Below, piece after piece: positions 5,953 through 13,995 of a stretch of 53,025 nucleotides of DNA (its first letter is position 1; each line of letters starts with the position of its first letter). The notes beneath the pieces are model-generated. The model did no database searches and was not told the origin of the DNA. It was given only the letters and a program-made list of their open reading frames with translations. The stretch is taken from NCBI GenBank assembly GCA_019120315.1, contig DWVJ01000010.1, forward strand, positions 1-53,025, read 5' to 3'. The stretch comes from Candidatus Ruminococcus avistercoris. GTDB lineage: Bacteria > Bacillota > Clostridia > Lachnospirales > Lachnospiraceae. The translations under genes and the position numbers were made by a program.

Positions 5953-7413
5953 TTATTGGAAAAATGGCCGGATCATAGGATACAATCTGGTGAATTCCCG
6001 ATACCGGGCTTCATATTTTGCAGTCAGATCCGGATCCGGTTCCAGTGTTTCCCGGATTTTTACGATCCGATCTGCGGCGGATTTTACATCCGGATATACG
6101 CCGCATCCCACGGCCGCCAGCATGGCGCCGCCAAGGGCAGGCCCCTCTTCCTGTTCCAGCACGTCCACCTTCAGATTCATGACGTTGGCGATGATGGTTC
6201 GCCACAGAGGACTTTTGGCGCCTCCCCCGCAGATTTTCGTCCGTTCCAGAGAGATTCCAAGACTTTTTGCCACTTCCAGGGAATCCCGAAGGCCGAAGGC
6301 TACGCCTTCCAGAACAGCTTGAGTCATATCGGCCCGGGCGGTGTCCATGCTCATGCCGATGAACATGGCGCGGACGTCAGGATTATTGTGTGGGGAGCGT
6401 TCTCCCATCAGATAGGGGAGGAAAAACACCTGATTTTCTCCCAGTTTACTGATCTGCGCCTGTTCCGCTGCATTGTCATCGGTGTGCAGGATGTTTTCCG
6501 TCCACCATTTATTGCAGGAGGCGGCGCTGAGCATACAGCCCATCAGATGGTAATGCCCGTCTGCGTGGGCGAAGGAATGCAGCGCATTGTGACTGTCCAC
6601 GCGGAAGGTATCGCTGGAAATAAAGATGGTGCCGGAGGTGCCAAGGGAAATATTGCAGCTGGCATTTCCCACCGTTCCGGTGCCCACAGCTGCCGCCGCG
6701 TTGTCGCCGGCGCCGGCGATTACTTTTACTTTAGGAGAGAGGGACAGCTGCGCGGCGATGTCCGGGCGCAAAGTTCCGGTTACCTCATAGCTTTCGTACA
6801 GTCTTGGCAGCTGATCTTCTGTGATGTGACACAGATCCAGCATTTCCTTTGACCAACAGCGGTTTTTCACATCCAGAAGCAGCGTGCCGGAAGCGTCGGA
6901 CAAATCGGTGCAAAAAGAACCGGACAGACGGTAAGCCAGATAATCCTTTGGCAGCATGATCTTTCGAATCCTCTGGAAATGTTCTGGTTCATGTTTTTTC
7001 ACCCAGAGGATTTTCGGCGCTGTAAAACCGGCGAAAGCGATATTGGCGGTGCAGCGGGAAAGGGTTTCCTTTCCCACAGTCTGATTCAGATAATCGGTCT
7101 CTTCGCCTGTGCGGCCGTCATTCCACAGGATGGCGGGCCGGATCACCCGGTCCTGGTCATCCAGGATGACCAGGCCGTGCATCTGGCCGCCGAAGCTGAT
7201 GCCGGCGACGTTTTCTTTGTCAAATCCTTCCAGCAGCTGTCCGATGCCTTTCATGGTCTGGTTAAACCAGTCATCGGGATTTTGCTCCGACCAGCCGCTG
7301 TGGGGAAAATACAGAGGATATTCTCTGGAAACCACGCGGAGAACCTGTCCGTCTTCCTGCATCAAAAGGAGCTTGACGGCGGAAGTTCCCAGATCTACAC
7401 CGATAAAATACAT
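5953..7413 (-). CDS. xylB: Xylulokinase (FGGY family carbohydrate kinase)
   Basis: Phosphorylates a ketopentose, by name D-xylulose, with ATP at the 5' position for entry into the pentose phosphate pathway. The 486-aa length is typical. The ATPase core motifs are visible: DLGTSAVKLL at the N-terminus, GGQMHGLV, GAGDNAAAAVGTG holding the catalytic Asp, and CGGGAKSPLW near residue 395. It is the last gene of a minus-strand operon, 15 bp after the isomerase gene, with AAGGAG upstream of its ATG. Because the isomerase is not of the xylose type, the true substrate may be another ketose such as ribulose. Confidence 0.88.
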   Translation of the reverse strand: MYFIGVDLGTSAVKLLLMQEDGQVLRVVSREYPLYFPHSGWSEQNPDDWFNQTMKGIGQLLEGFDKENVAGISFGGQMHGLVILDDQDRVIRPAILWNDGRTGEETDYLNQTVGKETLSRCTANIAFAGFTAPKILWVKKHEPEHFQRIRKIMLPKDYLAYRLSGSFCTDLSDASGTLLLDVKNRCWSKEMLDLCHITEDQLPRLYESYEVTGTLRPDIAAQLSLSPKVKVIAGAGDNAAAAVGTGTVGNASCNISLGTSGTIFISSDTFRVDSHNALHSFAHADGHYHLMGCMLSAASCNKWWTENILHTDDNAAEQAQISKLGENQVFFLPYLMGERSPHNNPDVRAMFIGMSMDTARADMTQAVLEGVAFGLRDSLEVAKSLGISLERTKICGGGAKSPLWRTIIANVMNLKVDVLEQEEGPALGGAMLAAVGCGVYPDVKSAADRIVKIRETLEPDPDLTAKYEARYREFTRLYPMIRPFFQ

Positions 7414-7428
7414 GGCGGATCTCCTTTC

Positions 7429-8919
7429 TTAAGCAAACGGATTTTCCGTGGGATAGCGGACGCCGGCGGGGTGATTGTAGCCGATATCCTCCACCGGGAC
7501 GCCGATGTATTTGAATACTTCATACAGCGCTTTTCCGAAATGGCCGAAGGCTACGGCTCCGTGATGGGGGAAGTTGCCTTCGATCAGTACATGGCGGTAG
7601 AACCGGCCCATCTGCGGGATGGCAAATACGCCGATGGAACCAAAGGAGCGGGATGCCACGGGAAGTACTTCGCCGTGAGCAATGTAAGCCCGCAGACGGC
7701 TGTCGGCGGTACTTTGCAGGCGGAAGAAAGTGATGTCGCCGGGGACGATATCGCCTTCCAGTGTACCCTGGGTCACCTCCTCGGGAAGGGAGCGGGCCAT
7801 GATCAGCTGATAGCGCATCTCACAGAAGGAAAGTTTCTGGGAGGCGGTATTGCCGCAGTGGAATCCCATGAAAGTATCCTGTAAGGTATAAGGATATTTG
7901 CCCTTGATATCTTCTTCGTACATGTCTTTGGGTACGGTGTTGTTGATATCCAGCAGGGTGACGATGTCGTCGCTGACAAGAGTGCCGATGAATTCGCTCA
8001 AAGCGCCGTAGATATCCACCTCGCAGGAGACGGGAATGCCCTGGGCGGTCAGACGGCTGTTGACGTAACAGGGAACGAAACCAAACTGCGTCTGGAAAGC
8101 AGGCCAGCATTTTCCGGCGATGGCCACGTATTTGCGGTAGCCTCTGTGTTCCTTAATCCAGTCTTTCAGGGTCAGTTCATACTGAGCCAGTTTAGGAAGG
8201 ATCTCCGGTTTCTTGTTGCCTTCGCCCAGTTCTTCTTCCATCTCGCGGACGATGGCCGGGATCCGCTCATCGCTGTCATGTCTGTGGAAGGCTTCAAACA
8301 GATCCAGTTCGGAGTTCTCCTCAATTTCCACACCCAGGTTATAAAGCTGCCGGATCGGCGCGTTGCAGGCCAGAAAATTTAAGGGACGGGGGCCGAAACT
8401 GATGATCTTCAGATCGTTCAATCCGATGATGGCCCGGGCGATAGGGAGAAACTCATGGATCATATCGGCGCAGTCCTGGGCGTCGCCCACCGGATATTCC
8501 GGGATGTATGCTTTTACGTTTCTCAGATTCAGGTTATAGCTGGCGTTTAACATACCGCAGTAGGCATCGCCTCTTCCCTGGGTGAGGCTGCTGCCTGTTT
8601 CTTCTGCTGCTGCCACAAACATTTTCGGCCCGTCGAAATGTCTGGCCAGCAGTGTTTCGGCGATTTCCGGTCCGAAGTTTCCAAGATAGACGCAAAGAGC
8701 GTTGCAGCCGGCTTTTTTGATATCCTCCAGCGCCTGTACCATATGGATTTCACTTTCCACGATGCAGATGGGGCATTCGTAAATAGTTTCGCTGCCGTAT
8801 TTTTTTATATAAGCGTCCACAAGCGCTTTTCTCCGTCCGGCGGACAGACTTTCCGGGAAACAGTCTCTGCTGACTGCTACTACGGCGATTTTTACTTCCG
8901 GCATGTTGATGTGATTCAT
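7429..8919 (-). CDS. L-fucose/L-arabinose isomerase family protein
   Basis: Interconverts an aldose and a ketose with a divalent metal. The 496-aa protein has the FucI/AraA fold signature, including SCEVDIYGALSEF and TLLDINNT with probable metal-binding Glu and Asp. The C-terminal HHGAVAFGHFG region is rich in His. It lies between DUF4867 and xylulokinase, so its product is probably the kinase substrate. D-arabinose to D-ribulose, L-fucose-like sugars or L-arabinose are all possible. The family alone does not settle this. ATG at 8919 has AGGAGG 9 nt upstream. Confidence 0.8.
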   Translation of the reverse strand: MNHINMPEVKIAVVAVSRDCFPESLSAGRRKALVDAYIKKYGSETIYECPICIVESEIHMVQALEDIKKAGCNALCVYLGNFGPEIAETLLARHFDGPKMFVAAAEETGSSLTQGRGDAYCGMLNASYNLNLRNVKAYIPEYPVGDAQDCADMIHEFLPIARAIIGLNDLKIISFGPRPLNFLACNAPIRQLYNLGVEIEENSELDLFEAFHRHDSDERIPAIVREMEEELGEGNKKPEILPKLAQYELTLKDWIKEHRGYRKYVAIAGKCWPAFQTQFGFVPCYVNSRLTAQGIPVSCEVDIYGALSEFIGTLVSDDIVTLLDINNTVPKDMYEEDIKGKYPYTLQDTFMGFHCGNTASQKLSFCEMRYQLIMARSLPEEVTQGTLEGDIVPGDITFFRLQSTADSRLRAYIAHGEVLPVASRSFGSIGVFAIPQMGRFYRHVLIEGNFPHHGAVAFGHFGKALYEVFKYIGVPVEDIGYNHPAGVRYPTENPFA

Positions 8920-8931
8920 AATCGATACCTC

Positions 8932-9549
8932 CTATAATGAAATATTGACGCCCGTCAGACCGCAGAAAGCACCTTCGATTCCGGCATCCGGATGGGCGAT
9001 GAGCCATTTGTTTCTGGCGGCCAGCAGCCGGTCTTCTCCCTCGTTTCCGCGGACTTCCTTTAATTCCAGGTTGGTTTCTCTGGGAAGGACGATGACACAC
9101 TGAAATGTGTTGTCTTTTACGCTGACCGGAGCGTAGTGAAGGGTGGTGGCATAAAGCTGTACCCCGGCGCCGGCCGGCAGCAGGAAGGCCTCCACATTTT
9201 TGGTGTCGTAGGTAAAGTCCTGTTTGATGTCCTGCTGCATGCCAAGCAGCAGGATCAGGTCGGTGACGGCGATGTCCAGTTCAGAACTTCGGTGATATTC
9301 CAGTGCATTGAGCAGGTGGTTGGTACCATTGCAGAAACCGATCTGAATGGGAAGCTCTCCGAAAAACCTGTTTTGCAGCTGTTTGGCCACTGAAAGATTT
9401 TCCAGTTCTCCCAGGGAAGGCTGATAGATACACTGATCAGCAGGGGCGGGAGTGTGTTTCATCTCCTGGAACAGAGGGGCAAAATCGTATCCTTCCAGCA
9501 AAGTTCCGTATCTGCGAAAGGACGGATCTGTGATGGCTTTTATTTCCAT
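8932..9549 (-). CDS. DUF4867 family protein, cupin-like
   Basis: The 205-aa protein belongs to the family I know as DUF4867, which recurs next to fucose-isomerase-type genes and FGGY kinases in gut Firmicutes. The segment LLPAGAGVQLYATTLHYAPV followed by FQCVIVLP resembles the beta-barrel core of ureidoglycolate-lyase-like cupins, with one candidate metal-binding His. It is the first gene of the operon, 12 bp before the isomerase. A role as a sugar mutarotase, epimerase or lactonase is inference from context only. Confidence 0.7.
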   Translation of the reverse strand: MEIKAITDPSFRRYGTLLEGYDFAPLFQEMKHTPAPADQCIYQPSLGELENLSVAKQLQNRFFGELPIQIGFCNGTNHLLNALEYHRSSELDIAVTDLILLLGMQQDIKQDFTYDTKNVEAFLLPAGAGVQLYATTLHYAPVSVKDNTFQCVIVLPRETNLELKEVRGNEGEDRLLAARNKWLIAHPDAGIEGAFCGLTGVNISL

Positions 9550-9552
9550 AAA

Positions 9553-9587
9553 AATAGACCTCCCTTTATTTTGGTAGGTCTATTATA
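9553..9587 (-). promoter_or_regulatory. Promoter -10 with overlapping palindromic operator
   Basis: On the minus strand a perfect TATAAT (9587-9582) has no convincing -35 hexamer 17 bp upstream, which fits activator dependence. A perfect 9-bp inverted repeat, AATAGACCT and AGGTCTATT (9553-9561 and 9576-9584), overlaps the -10 and the probable start point. The AraC-type regulator encoded just upstream is the obvious candidate ligand sensor. Confidence 0.5.
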
Positions 9588-9640
9588 GCAGTTTGTTTTT
9601 ATCCCATCGACCGAAAACTTAGCCATTTTATGGCGATTTC

Positions 9641-10465
9641 TTATCCTTTTTGCAGCCTGCGGTATTCGCTGGGAAGGACGCCGTATTTTTCGCGGAACGC
9701 GTGGGAAAAGGATTTGCTGCTGGCAAATCCGTGGCGGGAGGCGATTTCACCGATGGGAAGATCGGAATTGGACAGTTCCCGGTGAGCATATTCCAGACGC
9801 AGACTTTGCAGATACGTTTTGTAAGTGGTGTGAGCGTACCGGTGAAACATGCGGGCCAGATAGTTGGGCGAATAGCCGAAGGTTTCCGCCAGAGAGGTCA
9901 GAGAAAGATTTTGGTCGTAATGCTCCTTCATGTAAGCGGTAATACGGGACAGACGGTTCAGGTTACGATTGCTTCGGATGACGTCCGGGCTCACATCCAG
10001 CTGCCGGCAGCGGGTAACCAGCAGATAGACGATCATATAAAACTGGCTTTGTACTTTCATTTCATATCCGGTATCTTTTTCGCAGTAGGTCCGGTACATA
10101 TCTTTCAGAAGCCACATGATTTCCCCGTCATGATTGAGAGAACTTCTGGAAAAATAGATGAATCGGTCGTCGGTATAGTATTTTTCAAAGGTGGAGAGAG
10201 GAATCTGCAGTACGATGGTCAGGTTGGGCAAAGGGGAGGCGATGGAATGCACCTCGTTGGAATTGACCAGCATGAACTGCCCCGGCTGCAGAGGAAACTC
10301 CTTCTCATTGATGAAGAAGGTCAGTTCTCCTTCGAACAGGGCGAAAATCTCCACAGAACGGTGCCAGTGTCTGTCCCGGCGGTAATTGCCCTGGCGGCCT
10401 TCAAAGATGAACATTTTAAAAGGAATGTCTTCGTTTGGTAAAATCAGTTCATGAGAAATATTCAT
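9641..10465 (-). CDS. AraC family transcriptional regulator of the sugar operon
   Basis: The 274-aa protein has an N-terminal cupin sensor domain (RHWHRSVEIFALFEGELTF) and a C-terminal pair of helix-turn-helix motifs (SLAETFGYSPNYLARMFHRY and IGEIASRHGFASSKSFSHAF). It ends with the AraC signature. It lies 91 bp upstream of DUF4867 on the same strand and probably activates that operon in response to the sugar. ATG at 10465 has TTGGAGA 6 nt upstream. An in-frame start at 10558 would add 31 residues that match nothing in the family. Confidence 0.85.
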   Translation of the reverse strand: MNISHELILPNEDIPFKMFIFEGRQGNYRRDRHWHRSVEIFALFEGELTFFINEKEFPLQPGQFMLVNSNEVHSIASPLPNLTIVLQIPLSTFEKYYTDDRFIYFSRSSLNHDGEIMWLLKDMYRTYCEKDTGYEMKVQSQFYMIVYLLVTRCRQLDVSPDVIRSNRNLNRLSRITAYMKEHYDQNLSLTSLAETFGYSPNYLARMFHRYAHTTYKTYLQSLRLEYAHRELSNSDLPIGEIASRHGFASSKSFSHAFREKYGVLPSEYRRLQKG

Positions 10466-10616
10466 ATTCTGTCTCCAACAGAAAAATTTTAATAAGTTTT
10501 GTAGTAACTTGCAAATTTTCCGAAATTTTCTTGACGCGCAGGGGGAGATTATGTACAATATATCTAGAAAGATGCGTATAAAATACTGAAAATTTTAAAA
10601 AATTCACAAATCAGAT

Positions 10617-11015
10617 TTATTCGTCACACCGGGAGTGATCCGGGCCCCGTCCCGTCACATCAGATATCTTTTCTGCAGCTGTGTTGGAGAAAAAGACAAT
10701 TTCGGAAGGTTTTCCGTCGGCAGATTCGCCGCTTAAAACCAGTCCGTTATTGTTTTCCTTAAAATCCAACGGAAGCAGACGGGTGTAGCATCTGCCGGTT
10801 TCCTCATCCTGGACCTGCAGGGTGACGGCGGAGGCGGCGATATAGTCGGCAGGTTCGCAGGAAGCATACCGCAGTTCCATCTGTGCGTTGACAGCCTGCA
10901 GGATTTGTACGTGAAGACTGCCCAGCTTTTCCTGGGTGTCTGCGCCGGCGGCGGCAGCGAGATAATCGATGGTGCGCGCCATCTGCAGTTCGATTTCGGT
11001 ATAAAGATCTTTCAT
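10617..11015 (-). CDS. Conserved-looking hypothetical protein
   Basis: The 132-aa soluble protein begins with a helical half (residues about 1-50) and continues with a beta-rich half. It ends in a short GRGPDHSRC motif whose His and Cys could bind metal. I do not recognise the family. AAAGGAG precedes its ATG by 8 nt, supporting translation. It is divergent from the aldehyde oxidoreductase gene, with 144 bp between the two starts. Whether it is linked to that block or to the sugar operon on its own strand is unclear. Confidence 0.55.
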   Translation of the reverse strand: MKDLYTEIELQMARTIDYLAAAAGADTQEKLGSLHVQILQAVNAQMELRYASCEPADYIAASAVTLQVQDEETGRCYTRLLPLDFKENNNGLVLSGESADGKPSEIVFFSNTAAEKISDVTGRGPDHSRCDE

Positions 11016-11159
11016 GTTGTGTTTCTCCTTTTTCTATTCTGTTTTTTATTATAGAAGAATAAAGGAAAAATGAAAAGCGTTTTTACTACTTAAGCGACAG
11101 ATGTTCTGCTACCAGGGATGACAGAAAAAGCAAAGGTTCTACCAGAAGGAGGTATTCGA

Positions 11160-13895
11160 ATGATCAAAAAGAGACTGGTAATCAATGGATTGCCGCGTAC
11201 CCTGCTTGTGAATCCGGATGACACCCTGGCAAAGGTTTTGCGCGAGCAGCTGCTGCTGACAGGTTGTAAGATCGGATGTAATCAGGGACAGTGCGGTACT
11301 TGTACGGTAATCGTGGATGGAAAAGCGGTTCGTTCCTGTATCATGAAGATGGGAAAAATCAAGGACGATACCGTGATCGAGACCATCGAGGGCATCGGTT
11401 CCGTGGACAATCTGCATCCGCTGCAGGTGGCGTGGATGGGTCATGGCTGTGCACAGTGTGGTTTCTGTTCTCCTGGTTTTATCATGTCAGCAAAAGTGCT
11501 TCTGGAGGAGAATCCTTCTCCTACCAGGGAGGAAGTGCGTCACTGGTTCCAGGTGCACCGGAATCTGTGCCGCTGTACCGGATATAAACCGCTGATCGAC
11601 GCGGTGATGGATGCGGCTAAAGTGATGCGGGGCGAGATGAAAAAGGAAGACCTGATCTTCAAGCCGGTGGGCAACAAGATTCTGGGAACCAGTTATATCC
11701 GTCCTTCAGCGATCCAGAAAGTAACCGGTACCTGGGATTATGGCGCGGACATGGCGCTGCAGATGCCGGAGAATACAGCCAGACTGGCGCTGGTACAGGC
11801 GGATATCCCCCATGCCAACTTAAAAGGCATCGATTACTCTGAGGCGGAAAAAATGCCCGGCGTATATAAGGTGATTACTCACAAGGATGTAAAGGGCAAA
11901 AACCGGATCAGCGGCCTGATTACTTTTGCCAACAATAAGGGTGACGGCTGGGATCGTCCGATCCTCTGCGATGAAAAAATCTTCCAGATCGGCGACGCGG
12001 TTGCCATCGTTGCCGCAGATACGGAAGAGCACGCAAAGGAGGCGGCCAAAAAGGTAAAACTGGATCTGGAACCCCTGCCGGCTTACATGAGCGCTATGGA
12101 AGCCATTGCGGAGGATGCCATCGAGATCCATCCCGGTACGCCGAATATATATTATGAGACCAACTGTATCAAAGGGGAGGAGACGGCTCCCATCATGGAA
12201 AGCGCGCCTTACGTGGCAGAGATCGACGCTTACTCCAGCCGCCAGCCCCATCTGCATCTGGAACCGGACTGCGGTTTCGCCTATATCGATGAGGAAGGAA
12301 GACTGACGGTACACTCCAAGAGTATCGGTATCCATCTTCATTCTGCCATGATTACGGCAGGAATCGGAATCGAGCCGGAGAAATTCAGACTGGTACAGAA
12401 TCCTTCCGGCGGTACCTTCGGATACAAATTCAGTCCCACCATGGAAGCTCTTCTGGGCGTGGCCTGTCTGGCGCTGGATGGACGTCCCTGCAGCCTGGTA
12501 TACGATCAGTATCAGAATATTACCTATACCGGAAAACGATCTCCTGCATTCATGCACGTGAAGATGGCGGCAGATGAGAATGGAAAGCTGCTGGCCATGG
12601 AAGGAGACAACTATATCGACCACGGTCCTTATTCCGAGTTCGGAGATCTGCTGACCATGCGTCTGACCCAGTTTACGGGAGCCGGCTACGATATCCGCAA
12701 CATCCGGAACAAGAGCCAGACGGTATGTACCAACCATGCATGGGGATCTGCTTTTCGCGGATACGGTTCTCCCCAGTCTTTCCTGGGATCAGAACTTTGT
12801 ATGGATGTGCTGGCGGAGAAGATGGGAATCGATCCCTTCGAACTGCGTTTCCGCAATATTTATCGGGAAGGCACCGGCTGTACCACACCGACCGGGCAGG
12901 AGCCGGAAGTGTACTGCCTGGAAGAAATGTTTGAAAAAGCAAGGCCGGTTTATTATGAAGCCAAAGAAAGACTGGCCAAGATGAATACGGATACGCTGAA
13001 ATACGGCGTGGGCTTTGCCCTTGGCATCTATGGCTGCGGCCTTGACGGAAAGGACAGCTCCTTTGCCAATATTCAGCTGAATCCCGATGGAACCGTGACC
13101 GTATTTAATTCCTGGGAAGATCACGGACAGGGCGCCGACATCGGTACGCTGACCATGGCCCATGAGACGCTGCGGGAAGCGGGCATCACACCAGAGATGA
13201 TCAAACTGGTTATGAACGATACTGCTCTGACACCGGCGTCCGGTCCGGCCGGCGGCAGCCGTTCCAATGTGGTGACTGGAAACGCCACCAGAGTGGCGGC
13301 GGAAATGCTGGTGAACGCCATGAGAAAACCGGACGGCACCTTCCGCACCTATGATGAGATGGTAGCGGAAAAGATTCCCACTTTCTATGAGGGAACCTGG
13401 GTAGCCAGCGCCTGCACCGACTGTGATCTGGAAACAGGACAGGGAGCTCCCTTCAGCAACTACATGTATGAGCTGTTTATTCCGGAAGTGGAAGTAAACG
13501 TACAGACTGGAAAGGTTCGTGTGATCCGTTTCACCACCGTCTGCGATTTCGGTACCATTATCAATAAGATCGTAGTGGACGGCCAGGTATACGGCGGATG
13601 TACCCAGGGCTTTGGCCTGGCTCTTTCCGAAGACTTTGAGGATTACAGCAAACATACCACGCTGGCAGGCTGCGGTATTCCTTATCCGGAAGATGTACCG
13701 GATGATTTCAATATTATTTATACGGAAACGCCAAGACCCCTTGGTCCCTACGGCGCATCCGGCTGTGGCGAAGGCCCGCTGACGGCAGGCCACCCGGCGA
13801 TCTTAAGCGCCATCTTCAACGCCACCGGAGCGAGAATCACAGAGATTCCAGCCAGACCGGAAAAAGTGAAGGCAGCGTTGGATGCATTAAAGTAA
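11160..13895 (+). CDS. Molybdopterin-dependent aldehyde oxidoreductase (Mop type, single chain)
   Basis: A molybdenum hydroxylase of the xanthine oxidase family that oxidises an aldehyde, or a similar substrate, with water as oxygen donor. Two [2Fe-2S] clusters and the molybdenum domain lie on one 911-aa chain without the FAD domain. The length and cysteine spacing match Desulfovibrio gigas Mop (907 aa): Cys40, 45, 48, 60 for the first cluster and Cys100, 103, 137, 139 for the second. The cofactor-binding GPAGGSRSNVVTGNATR and the active-site Glu871 in GASGCGEGPLTAG are present. ATG at 11160 has AGAAGGAGG 7 nt upstream. It heads the molybdenum block. The following genes look like its electron acceptor and maturation factors. 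The substrate is unknown. Confidence 0.88.
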   Translation: MIKKRLVINGLPRTLLVNPDDTLAKVLREQLLLTGCKIGCNQGQCGTCTVIVDGKAVRSCIMKMGKIKDDTVIETIEGIGSVDNLHPLQVAWMGHGCAQCGFCSPGFIMSAKVLLEENPSPTREEVRHWFQVHRNLCRCTGYKPLIDAVMDAAKVMRGEMKKEDLIFKPVGNKILGTSYIRPSAIQKVTGTWDYGADMALQMPENTARLALVQADIPHANLKGIDYSEAEKMPGVYKVITHKDVKGKNRISGLITFANNKGDGWDRPILCDEKIFQIGDAVAIVAADTEEHAKEAAKKVKLDLEPLPAYMSAMEAIAEDAIEIHPGTPNIYYETNCIKGEETAPIMESAPYVAEIDAYSSRQPHLHLEPDCGFAYIDEEGRLTVHSKSIGIHLHSAMITAGIGIEPEKFRLVQNPSGGTFGYKFSPTMEALLGVACLALDGRPCSLVYDQYQNITYTGKRSPAFMHVKMAADENGKLLAMEGDNYIDHGPYSEFGDLLTMRLTQFTGAGYDIRNIRNKSQTVCTNHAWGSAFRGYGSPQSFLGSELCMDVLAEKMGIDPFELRFRNIYREGTGCTTPTGQEPEVYCLEEMFEKARPVYYEAKERLAKMNTDTLKYGVGFALGIYGCGLDGKDSSFANIQLNPDGTVTVFNSWEDHGQGADIGTLTMAHETLREAGITPEMIKLVMNDTALTPASGPAGGSRSNVVTGNATRVAAEMLVNAMRKPDGTFRTYDEMVAEKIPTFYEGTWVASACTDCDLETGQGAPFSNYMYELFIPEVEVNVQTGKVRVIRFTTVCDFGTIINKIVVDGQVYGGCTQGFGLALSEDFEDYSKHTTLAGCGIPYPEDVPDDFNIIYTETPRPLGPYGASGCGEGPLTAGHPAILSAIFNATGARITEIPARPEKVKAALDALK

Positions 13896-13934
13896 CCGGA
13901 AAATAAAGGGGAATTTATTTCCCAGTCCAGAAGC

Positions 13935-13975
13935 GGCAGGGATAATCAGCCAGTGATTATTCCTGCCTTCTTCTT
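13935..13975 (+). terminator. Attenuator-like hairpin between oxidoreductase and partner gene
   Basis: A 14-bp stem (GGCAGGGATAATCA with TGATTATTCCTGCC, one G-U pair) and a 5-nt loop are followed by TTCTTCTT. It lies between two genes that must be expressed together. It probably lowers downstream transcription, making much enzyme and little maturation machinery, or stabilises the upstream mRNA end. Confidence 0.7.
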
Positions 13976-13995
13976 ACATGAAGGTGGGATTGGAT

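Noticed and set aside
11016-11159. Molybdenum-cofactor riboswitch before the oxidoreductase gene
   Set aside because: The region is AT-rich and too short for the known Moco RNA, and no matching helices are visible by eye. A covariance search would settle it.
12789-13793. Long antisense reading frame opposite the aldehyde oxidoreductase
   Set aside because: It is a codon-bias shadow of a gene with clear motifs, without a ribosome binding site or recognisable domains. The same holds for the other long antisense frames in this window.
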